From positions 5,270,001-5,334,000 of the forward strand of contig JAPEIS010000001.1 of assembly GCA_029531795.1 (NCBI GenBank): 64,000 nucleotides of DNA. The letters run 5' to 3'. The stretch's first letter is position 1, and the number at the start of each line of letters is the position of its first letter. This document shows positions 36,144 to 45,798 of this stretch, in pieces. This DNA comes from Sclerotinia nivalis. Taxonomy: Eukaryota; Ascomycota; Leotiomycetes; Helotiales; Sclerotiniaceae. A model generated the notes under the pieces. The model searched no databases, was not told the DNA's origin, and saw nothing but the letters and a program-made list of their open reading frames with translations. A program made the position numbers and the translations under genes.

Positions 36144-36538
36144 TCACGTCCCCTGGGAAAACCTCTTTCATATTGATATTCTTTGGACCATCATCCGCTC
36201 ATTCGTTACTCGTATACACTATGCTTATGTTGACTAACAAAACACAATTTCGTGGATCGTATTGTTACTCGTATTAGTTCGGAGCTCCGAGGATTCAGGG
36301 TCAAATCAATCTGAACAATTCATCTGTTGTAAGACCCGTCCGGATACACTACGGGAGGCACTTCGGAAGCCTAAGTATGCACGCTAAAAGCGTCATGGTT
36401 CAAATATTGATTAGCAACATCGGATTGATAAGCGATAAGAATTTCAATATTCTAAGTCCTTCTAATGTTGCAAAAGATGCGACAATGAATAGAACAATAC
36501 ATTCTACCGTTTTTATCTAGTCTCTCATATTTCTGAAG
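36144..36538. promoter_or_regulatory. shared divergent promoter region
   Basis: These 395 bases separate the start codons of the adaptor-motif gene (-) and cfd1 (+), so both promoters must lie here or overlap. I see no clear TATA box or named site. Confidence 0.55.
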
Positions 36539-37523
36539 ATGTCTTTGGATAAAGTAAAACATATCGTTCTCGTAAGTATCCCAATACGACAAGAATACCC
36601 ATCATCAATTAACAAAGAACTCACAGGTCCTATCCGGCAAAGGAGGCGTCGGAAAATCCTCCGTCACAACCCAACTCGCCCTCTCCCTATCTCTCGCCGG
36701 CTCTTCAGTCGGAATCCTCGATATAGATCTAACCGGTCCCTCCATCCCCCGTTTTTTCTCCCTAGAATCTGCGAAAGTAACCCAAGCACCCGGTGGTTGG
36801 ATTCCCGTCCCCGTTCACCCCTCCAACCCCTCTTCCTCCATCGGTGCCCTATCATGCATGTCTCTCGGTTTCCTACTAAGAGAGCGGGGTGATGCAGTAG
36901 TATGGCGTGGACCAAAGAAAACTGCAATGGTTAGACAATTTCTCACGGATGTCTTATGGGGCGAACTCGATTACCTTCTCATTGATACCCCACCTGGCAC
37001 CTCGGATGAACATATTTCGTTGGCGGAAACACTTCTGAAGAATGCATTTCCGGGCCAAGTCGCAGGCGCGGTGATTGTAACGACACCGCAGGCGGTGGCA
37101 ACAGCAGATGTTAGGAAAGAATTAAACTTCTGTACGAAGACTGGAATACATGTTATTGGAGTCGTGGAGAATATGAGTGGTTTCGTGTGTCCAAACTGTT
37201 CGGAATGTACGAATGTTTTCAACAGAGGTGGTGGAGAGGTTATGGCTAAGGATTTCGGAGTACAATTCTTGGGACGGGTACCGATTGATCCTCAATTCGG
37301 AATGTTGGTTGAGGCAGGAAGAAAGCCAGTATATCCAGAGGGAACACTAGTAAATGGGAAAGACATGAGTGGTGCCCAAAACGGCATTGATAATGTTGGA
37401 GATGACGCGCTGTTGGTGGAGAAATATCGGGAATGTTCTTTATGTCCAATTTTCCAGGACATAGCCAAACAGGTCATGGATGCGGTGGAAGGGAAGAGTT
37501 CAGAAGCAGCATCGAGTGCATGA
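36539..37523 (+). CDS. cfd1: Cfd1/NUBP2, cytosolic Fe-S cluster assembly scaffold ATPase
   Basis: Cfd1 forms the P-loop scaffold with Nbp35 that builds [4Fe-4S] clusters in the cytosol for delivery to apoproteins. Exons 36539..36571 and 36627..37523 give 309 residues; the 55-nt intron has a GTAAGT donor and CACAG acceptor, and the join yields [16 protein letters not shown], a deviant Walker A motif. Also present are the [12 protein letters not shown] switch region, [12 protein letters not shown] (Walker B-like) and the cluster-binding Cys pair [12 protein letters not shown]. The start gives only a few residues before the P loop, as in Cfd1; Nbp35 has a longer N-terminus with extra Cys. That makes Cfd1 more likely than Nbp35. 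The segment after [12 protein letters not shown] up to the C-terminus is less conserved. Confidence 0.93.
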
Positions 37524-38232
37524 GATTTGGTTTGGCAAACTCACTGGGTAGCATAATTGCTGGTGTTGGGGATTTTGAGCATTTACATGGCGACTATTAG
37601 AAGTCCATGATGATCTGGCGTCCAAAAAAGATGCCTTTAAACGATTGAATGAGTATCGAATGAATATATGATTACATCAGGATTAGGATACTATTGGACT
37701 ACTTATATATCCTCATCAATATCAAATCACTTCCTGCTCAAGAATCATCCATATACTCACTCATCTAAGCATTTTGGTGAAATACATAATCACTGTGTTA
37801 TAGCATCTCAGACACGGGGAATCTATTCAGTATTGCAAACTTCACACGAGAGAGTCATTGCAGATCTCTTCGATTCTCAATACTGATATAGATACCTAGT
37901 ATCCAATGTATTCCCCCATTCTGGGTGTACATGGTAAGCTTCCCCTATGATTCTCGCTTAAAAGATACATTGGGGAAGTACTTTTATACCCAGGTGGCTA
38001 AAGCCATGAACAACTCTGGCTTCTTTCACAAATTTTCTGTAATTCCTCAAACGCATTGCAGCAAGTACACCACACATAACTCACATCCCATACCACTATA
38101 GTCAAGATTCATTTCTATTCCCCGGGCCAAATCCAAACTCCGCGCCATAGCCTAAATCTACCGCTTTATATGTTATCATAACAACATGATTATCATCATC
38201 ACCATGGTGGCAACCTAAAAGAATCCAGCCAT
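37524..38232. other. intergenic region between convergent cfd1 and the aminotransferase gene
   Basis: Both flanking genes end here. No coding or RNA feature recognised. Confidence 0.6.
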
Positions 38233-40267
38233 CTAGCACGCCATATTCATACCCAAATCCCTTAATTCACCCTCCATAGCCTCAGCATTACTCTCCACAT
38301 CAATATCATCCAATTCTTCTTTCTTCTTAATCATCCAAAAAGCCCTCACTCCCTCCGCAAACCTCTTACTACTCTTCTCAACCTCCTCTTCCTCCACAGC
38401 CGCAAAACACAATCGGAAATATTGCCATCCCTTCTCCTCAGCGATTTCCGGTGTGGGACTAAAGATTCTACCAGGAGCTGCTAAAACGAGGTAGGGCTTC
38501 ATAGTTAGGAACATCCACAGAACTCTGGCAAGTTTGGAACCAGATACTTGTTTGGCTAAAGGGTGAGTTTCGAGATGCATGTGGATCCATACAAACATTC
38601 CACCCCGTGGCCAGTCAAAGGAGTACATTTTTGTCTTCGTGATGACGGCCCATTCGGAATCGGAGATTTGTTTGGAAGTACCCTGCTTAACATAGTAGCG
38701 GCCATCTTCCAATGCCGCACACATTCTGTTCATACGTCTTTCGTACGTGCCTCTCAAACCCTCCAACCAACGTACCCAGCCATCAGTTTTCCAGCCGGCA
38801 AATGCAAGCTGTTCGCTCCTAGACTTCTTGCTGAATTCGGCGGTGGCTTCTTGAGGACCCATAACTAATTCCGCGATCATTGCTTGAACAAATCCGGATG
38901 GTTGTGCTGTGGTACTTTCTGTGATACGCAGCATCCGCTCTATAATAGCTGGTTGAGCAGTCATCCAACCTAGACGACATCCTGGAGCCACAGTCTTTGA
39001 AAATGTATCAAGACGAATAACGCGTCCGTCGACATCGAAATTCAAGTATGACGGAACGAGGCTATCGAGGTATGGGTAGCCACTAGAGTTTTTGAATGTA
39101 TGCACTGGCTCTGGCTCTGGTAAAGTCTCATTGCGAGCCTCTGCCTGCAGTCCTGCTGCAGATGGAAATTGAAGGTACCAATATGGATCATCTTCAATTA
39201 TAATTACATCGTATTTACTGCAAATGGCATAAAGTTCCTTGCGTCTTGGAATAGAAAGGGTGCCGCTGGTGGGGTTTTGACCAATGCTGTCATTTGATGA
39301 GTATTCGATAGCGATAATGAATAAGGTCGGACAGGACTTACGTGATAGTATACATCATATGAGGTCGTCTACCCTTTGATTCATCCCAATTCTCTAGTAC
39401 ATCTTCAAGACTACCAGGACCTGTCGGAATCATTCCCTCAAGATCAACCTTAACTGGAACGACTTGTATACCTCCTAAAATATTTGTTAGCCCAACGTTT
39501 CCGATTTCAGGCTTTATAAATACTGACGTGGTCTGCAAGCTTGAATGGCAGTCATGTACGCGAATTCTTCGCAAAGTATGGCAGGTCTTTCTCTAATCCA
39601 ATCTCTCTCCTCGCTCCAAGCATTAGTCAAAGCTTCAATAGCTTTCGAAAATCCATCAGTCGATCCACATGTTAAGATGATCTCAGCACCCCCTTTGTAT
39701 GGTATATTTGGATGTAAGTTTTCGAGTGCAAATTGTCGAACAAAAGAATAAAGTGGTGGATATCCTTGAGCCTGGCCATATTGCAAAGCGGTCGTTAAAT
39801 CAATCTTCTGCAGAGGATTTGGTGTCGCCGATGAATGAGGAACTACTATATGTCTTGAGGCTTCTGCAGACGACTTTTTGATCGATGTCGCTGCAAGATT
39901 CGCCGAAAGCTCTGCAATCTCATTTGGATCATTTGGAGTCGGCGTAAATCTTTCGGGGCGTGCGATTTGTGCTTCTAAGGTATCGTATGGGAAAAATGAT
40001 GCATTTGGGAGACCTGGGATGATTGATTAAGTTTGTGGTGGCGAAACGCCTTCCTTCTTGAATGAACATACCTCCAGCCAAATTACCAATCCCGGGGATC
40101 TGGAAGAACTTGTAGAACTGTTTGACAGCACTCTCTTGTCGTGCAACCGTTACTCGGGAAAAATGATGGCTTAAATCTAATGGGGCTTCTGGGCCTGTAC
40201 GTTGGGGTACCGCTCTCATACCACTAGCAACTAGATATTCATCGTTTCCTACCCCATTGGTATCCAT
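38233..40267 (-). CDS. aromatic/2-aminoadipate-type aminotransferase (Aro8-like, PLP class I/II)
   Basis: PLP enzymes of this subgroup transaminate aromatic amino acids or 2-aminoadipate (lysine pathway, kynurenine-type reactions). Exons 40267..40072, 40013..39528, 39474..39342 and 39286..38233 give 622 residues. The joins produce GIGNLAGGLPNASFFPYDTL, QACRPRGIQVVPVKVDLEGM and MMYTITIGQNPTSGTLSIP, all standard for Aro8-type proteins. The PLP lysine sits in RLDTFSKTVAPGCRLGW (about Lys369). ILCEEFAYMT and IIIEDDPYWYLQFP carry the usual cofactor-contacting Asp/Tyr. All three introns are 53-58 nt. At 622 residues it is longer than yeast Aro8 (about 500), mainly through C-terminal segments (for example KKEELDDIDVESNAEAMEGE). 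Exact substrate cannot be told from sequence. Confidence 0.9.
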
Positions 40268-40892
40268 TTTATGTATTTACGAAGATTAAAGATAATAATA
40301 TTCACAATTGTTAAAACTAAAATTTTCAAAGAATATAACAAGATACAATCAATCTATGAAGAAAGGAGATTGTACTCTTACATTGAATTTCTACATAGGT
40401 ACTTACGCTTCCACTTTTGATATTGCTTACTGATAACGTATCGGTGAGTTCATAGGGGTTTACAAATCAAGCTCTGGGGAGCTCCACTCTAATTAGTCGA
40501 TCGGGATATGGAGCTTTTCGGGAATTCCGTCGTCTCCTTGTTCCGCTGGCCGAAAGATTAAGTTGAAGGGTTGTCAAAGAAGAGATGCTCACCTTCTTAT
40601 ACTCCGTAGTTTTAGCCTCTCATGCTTCCACAAGATACGAAAAATGTTACCTGTCTTAAAACACTATGACAATTTACGTTGCTAGAAGGGGCGACTTGGA
40701 CATCCTCGTTTCTTGATTGGCATGGCGTATATGAGTAAATTATTACGTTCAAAATGCTCTATGTATCCCGTTCTAATCTCTATGCTCAGATATTTGCAAA
40801 TGTGAGACTTCAAAACTGCCCCATCGAGATACGCAGCTGATTGTTCTTTCAAACTCCGCATTTATAATCCTCACGGCCCCTTCAGTCCAGCC
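40268..40892. other. intergenic region between the esterase and aminotransferase genes
   Basis: This holds the promoter of the aminotransferase gene and the 3' end of the esterase gene, both on the minus strand. TACTCCGTA at 40600-40608 is one of four exact copies of that 9-mer in the window. No gene recognised. Confidence 0.55.
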
Positions 40893-42274
40893 TTACTTAT
40901 TAGTGATTCCCCAAACAGCAGCCAAAGCTCGGATGGCTTCTCGATTGTACCTCTTACCATCTTCAAGAATATCATCCATCGCCATAAATGTATCTATGAA
41001 GGGGCGGGAGTCAGTAATTGCGTAGCATGGGATTAAATGCTGAAGCCGAATCGTGTTGGGGGGGGGGGGGGTGAAAAGGACACAGAAGAGAAAACATGCA
41101 AATGAACATTGAAACCGAACATGGCGTAATTCAAAAATCAGTTGTACTTACGAGGCATGCCTTTCATGCGAATGACTTTGGCTTGAGAACCTGCAGCATT
41201 CATCTTCTCCCCATAAGCTTCACCTTCATCTCTCAGCAGATCCATCTCTGCTGTCATGATGAGAGCCGGTGCCAAACCCTTGAAGTTGGATGCTAGCATG
41301 GGAGAAACCTTCCAATTCTGTAACTTGCGCGTTAGGGTGCGGATCGTTAAGCGGCCATGAAAACTTACATTATAGGTTTCAAGATCCCTCTTCTCTCCAA
41401 GGAATTGTGCCGCAAAATATTCCATTTCTACCACTGGCAACGGTACGGTGAATTCCATTTCCCTGTAACTTCCATATCTTTTCCATCCTTCATCCGTCAA
41501 CTTTCCATCTGGTCCATATCCGTCCATATCCACAACTGGAACGCCCAAAATTTGGAAGCTCAATGGCATCCCCTCATCCCTACAAACATGGCTCACAACT
41601 GCAGCCAACATCCCACCCGCACTCATACCTCCAACAGCAAACTTCTGTTTATCTAGGTTTCGCTTTTGAACCATATCATCCGATCCAATCCACTTAAAAG
41701 CCTCAATGCAATCATTAACCGGAATAGGCCATTGATATTCCGGTGCCAACCTGTAATCCACATCAAAGACCACACATCCCAATTTTCCAACCAACCTCTT
41801 GCAAAACTCCATATCGGAATCCAAGCCACCGATAATCCATCCCCCGCCATGAAAATTGATATACACAGGTCTAGGTTTACCCTCATTGATGTTCGGAGCG
41901 GGTTCAAAAATCCTCACCGTAATACTACTCTTCCCATCGCCAGAAGGAGAAACTGGACACTGAACATCGGTGATAGAATGTACGTCAGGTGCAATGGCAC
42001 GACCGTACACGATGCTGTATTTGCGAGGATTAGCCCTGAATTCCTTGATTGGAATCTGATGAATGCTTAATCTTCCTGCCGAGTAATGTGCATGATATCT
42101 TGCAAAGATAGGATCGAAACGAGGGAGAAGATCAGGCGGGATACTATTGATAAGGGGTTGTGATATGGCTGCTGGTTTGAAGTCTGTAGAGTGCGATATA
42201 TCTTCCCCTGGAAGATGAGAGACGTTCGGGTAAGGCATATGTGGATGCGAGGCTTCAGTTGTCTTGGATAACAT
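40893..42274 (-). CDS. alpha/beta-hydrolase of the hormone-sensitive-lipase (GDXG) family
   Basis: Carboxylester hydrolase. Exons 42274..41369, 41317..41152 and 40993..40893 give 390 residues. The oxyanion motif HGGGW is at 142-146, the nucleophile elbow GGMSAGG has Ser218, the acid is Asp328 in TAEMDLLRDEG, and the catalytic His358 appears only after splicing the last intron (GMPHTFMAMDDIL). The frame ends WGITNK. Intron 1 (41318-41368) is 51 nt, in frame and stopless, so an unspliced reading would carry 17 extra residues. Intron 2 (40994-41151) is 158 nt and contains a 14-nt C run on the coding strand. Substrate is unknown. No signal peptide is visible, so a cytosolic location is likely. 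Confidence 0.9.
41058..41071. repeat. 14-nt poly-G run inside an esterase intron
   Basis: Uninterrupted run of 14 G on the plus strand, poly-C in the transcript of the esterase gene, within its second intron. Confidence 0.8.
41318..41368 (-). other. in-frame stopless intron of the esterase gene
   Basis: GTAAGT donor, CCTAAC branch motif and TACAG acceptor, 51 nt with no stop in frame. Removing it joins TYN to NWKVSPMLAS, the usual family spacing before the strand leading to the catalytic Asp. Confidence 0.8.
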
Positions 42275-42838
42275 TAGGTATTATATGAAATGATATTGCT
42301 GAATGGGTATCTATATGAAATTATCGTGGATATGTACTAGGTAGCTGCTTTATTCGCCCCGGTCTAAGATGTGTTGGCGTTATCAAAATGATGTTCCCCG
42401 CAGATGCTTATCGGATGGTTCGGATGATACCGCCACTAAAGCATTTCTGCGTGACTATCGTTTTTGCATGCATTGGAGGTTGTTGTTGGAGTGAAATGTC
42501 ACCTCCAATGTGTTGTATATGATAGCCTTACAATTCGCTAGCGCCTCGCTGTCAATTAAACTGGGGCCATGCCTTCCGCTGATAACGTAAGAGGTCATCT
42601 CTTTCTGGCAAGTCACTGAACCGGAAATGAACCATAGTCGACTTACGCTTTTCCGAACAAGTGATTTGCCGTGCTGAGAAATTGGAGGTATTTTTCATGT
42701 GGTAGAAAGAATACATCGAGCTTGACAGGCGGCTTCATTTCAAGTCCATGTTGTGGGAAAACGTTTCGACGAGCGCTCTCAATTGATCCATAGTGCTAAT
42801 AGTAAAACAGCGTGCGATTTGATCGGAAAGTGTTGAAC
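42275..42838. other. intergenic region between WDR83-like and esterase genes
   Basis: This contains the esterase promoter and the 3' end of the WD40 gene, both minus-strand. No further feature recognised. Confidence 0.55.
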
Positions 42839-43962
42839 TTATGGCGGTCCAAAAACAGTGACCACCCCGTCGGAACCAGCACAGCACCATTGATCCCCTC
42901 GGCCATTTTCCTTCCAGGCGACGGCACTGATTACGTTCGTCCTTTCCTTCTCCTTTCCATCTCGACCAATCTTTTTCTTTCCCTCCGCTGTCGAACCTTC
43001 AACCCTAATCCTGTGCAAAACATTTCCAGTCAATGTTTCCCAAACTACAACTTCTCCATCTGGGCCCTTCACATTTTCATTCCCTGATAGCACCCACTTC
43101 TCATTGCCACCGAAGCAACTTCTGACTCTGTACTCCTCATTCTTAAATCCCTCATCCTTATAAGTTTTCAAGCATGCCCCACCCTCCCTATCCATCAGCC
43201 TAACACACCCATCCAGACTTCCCACCAGGACACCTCTACCATCCCTTGTTCTCATCAAGCTCGTTACACTCGCCCCAATTACATCAGTCTCTAAAGTCCC
43301 CGCCCTAATATCGTACCACCTAACCCTTCCATCCACACTCCCACTAACAATCTCCCACTCCCCACCCCCAAATCCCTTATCCCCACCTTTCCCTGCCAAA
43401 ACAGCGCTGACACTATCCCTGGCATCTTCCATAGTCATCACTGGTTTCATGTTGCCCGCTCTAATATCCCAAATCCTCACACTTCTATCAAACCCACCAC
43501 TGACCAATAAACTCTCCTCACTTCCTGCAAATACTACACTATTAATTCGAGATGTATGTCCATTATTCCCACCGAACTTCCTGATCGTCTTTGCAGTCTG
43601 TACATCCCAGAGAAACACACTGCGGTCCCCACCACATGAAGCGAATGTAGCATTTGTTGACGCGACTGCTATGGACAGTACCTCATAGCCATGCGCAGAA
43701 TACGTTTGGATTAATTGGGTAGGTTTAGGAGGTTGATGGGGGGCAGTAGGTTGAGAAGAAGCTGCGGGACGTGAAGGATTATATAGTCGAATATTGCGGT
43801 CAGCGGAGCCTGTTAGGATGTAGGTCGAGGGAGAAGATGAGTAGGTTAATGCGTGGACCGGTCCTTTGGTATTGTATCAGTCTTGGTAACTTGGAAATAT
43901 GAATTGTCATACACACCATTGGACCCGATAAGTTGTGTCAAAGGCTTGGAAGGGAACTCCAT
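42839..43962 (-). CDS. WDR83: WDR83/MORG1-like WD40-repeat protein
   Basis: WDR83 (MORG1) is a seven-bladed beta-propeller reported as a MAP-kinase scaffold and as a spliceosome-associated protein. Exons 43962..43917 and 43863..42839 give 356 residues. The N-terminus MEFPSKPLTQLIG followed by GPVHALTYS, and YILTGSADRNIRLYN, are typical of this family. Further blades show SCGGDRSVFLWDVQTAKTI, LVSGGFDRSVRIWDIRAG, IVSGSVDGRVRWYDIR, VLVGSLDGCVRLMDREGG and a final AGSDGVVTVFGPP. The 53-nt intron follows 15 codons, a position often seen for short first exons. There are two Gly/Lys-rich insertions between blades. A generic WD40 protein is the alternative, but the start and blade order favour WDR83. 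Confidence 0.87.
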
Positions 43963-45798
43963 TCTGAATATGGATGTATCATCGCATCATCGCAGATCAA
44001 AGAAACAAGCCCTTGGGTCATATGCAAAAATATTCGATTCTCATGTCGCAAATGATTATCAGAAATTCCAAAGCTCCAACCAAGTTCATTCTGCCCTACT
44101 TAATTCTCACCGCCTAAAGTTCAACAGTCTCCCAAGAATTCAGAAGCGCAATATCATTGGAAAACCTGGCTAACAGTAACATATTAATATCAATATCGAC
44201 AACTATATAATCTCGAGACATTCGGGCTCTTGGCATTTGCCAAACTTGTGCGGACAAATTATCATGCCGATTTTGTTTGATATTTTCGGTATAACGAATT
44301 GTGGCTGTGTGTGGCTGGTCAGCACAGAAATCTTCACCTACCAGCCACAATAATGTCGTCAAATGAATGAAGCTACGGAAGCGGCCTAATATCCATCCGA
44401 CCGAACTTAGGCCTCCGTAATGCCAAGAGCCGGAGCCTCTCGAGATTATACTTTAGTTCAGACTACCCGTATATATGATTAATAGCAAAAATTCATGAAT
44501 AAAAGCCTCAAATTATACTTTGGACTAGCAAAACTTTACGAGACTGTAGTGTATGATGTGCTGGAGGTTGACTGGGTTTCCCTAGGGGCAAACGGTTGTA
44601 TCAACAAAAAGTCCCCTTTTTCAATATCACCTGGTCGGTACTTGTCACTCTTAAACCTTCTTTCATCCCATCTTCCTCCGTCTATCCATCATTAGCTTTC
44701 ATCTCTATCTTAGCCTTATCTACCCGACTTGACATCCCAATCCAGACCCCTTTCGCTCCATCGTCTAAAAAAACTCGACTCACAAGTGCCATCAGTCTAG
44801 TGTTAGACTCTTAGCATAAGCAACCCTCCAAGCGTCGACACCACTGCCGAGTCATTCTGAATCCGTGTTCTCGACTTCGTACAGAATCCCAGCGCGCTGG
44901 TACACTGCACACTCTATTGTATTGGAGCTGGAAACTAGCTCAAACCTTGTGAACTATGTCCGCCGGGAATTATCAAACACTTCCTAAGAATTCGTCTGCA
45001 TTCTCCTAAAGTGGCTAGACGTGCAGATGCCGAGCGGCTCTTGCATATCGCACTACTACTTCGGCAATCATCATAAATGCCGTACTAGTAGTGATTGAGT
45101 TCTTCTCGCAGTTAGTCTTTTTAGGCAGAATGCAGAATCAGTCGATCTTGACGTAAAGCATAATAAGACAAGGGATAGTGAGTCGATTTACAGATGTGGC
45201 GGATTGGCATCGGTAGTCTTGTGGGTTTGTGGGGTGCTAATTAGATACGTCTCCACAATATGAAAGATCATCGATTGTTTGGTAGATTGAGCATTGAGGA
45301 GAAAGATGTGGAGTTTTGGTCTTTTGTGTTTCAAAAAGGTGGGGAAACGTGATCGTTGCCGAGCTAAAATGCAAATGTCTACTGGGAGTTGTTGCAGTGA
45401 AGACAGATTGTCAACTACCGAGACGTAGGAACGACAGTCAAGTGTACTGGCATCGGTAGTTAGAAGGAAGAGTTTAGAGGATGGAAAGGTAGTAGTTATT
45501 GATATACACATATATGTACAGACCATATTTTGACCATGGCAAGTTAATTTGAAACCAAGTCGTCAAATGATAAAATATACCATAGATGGAAACAGAATAA
45601 ATGCTAAAATTCAAGTATGTGCTGTCCTCCATACTTATGCCGCTATATCGCTATGCAAAACGCTATCATAATCATACAAAATGCAAACGCAAATGCAAAT
45701 GCACAGCAGTCCCAAACGCCTCTTGGTATCGTTCTCCTGAAAAGGACCGTCGTCAAAATAAATGTAATGTACAAAAACCACCCTTTGAAATGCACTCA
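43963..45798. other. 1.8 kb between the transcription factor and WDR83-like genes
   Basis: Promoter of the WD40 gene plus the 3' flank of the transcription factor gene. Several open frames up to 125 codons show no recognisable motif. A short GCAAAT hexamer run lies near 45685-45705. Confidence 0.5.

Noticed and set aside
33562..36237. Long plus-strand open frames (up to 260 codons) opposite the 996-residue gene
   Set aside because: They are antisense shadows of a low-complexity Ser/Glu/Asp-rich coding sequence and have no recognisable domain or independent splice structure.
36539..37523. Nbp35 instead of Cfd1
   Set aside because: The N-terminus before the P loop is too short and lacks the extra N-terminal Cys cluster of Nbp35.
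38233..42274. Aminotransferase and esterase as the core of a biosynthetic cluster
   Set aside because: No synthase, oxygenase or transporter accompanies them, and their neighbours are housekeeping genes.
42839..43962. Pex7-type peroxisomal receptor
   Set aside because: The short N-terminus and blade sequences fit WDR83/MORG1 better, and Pex7-specific blocks were not seen.
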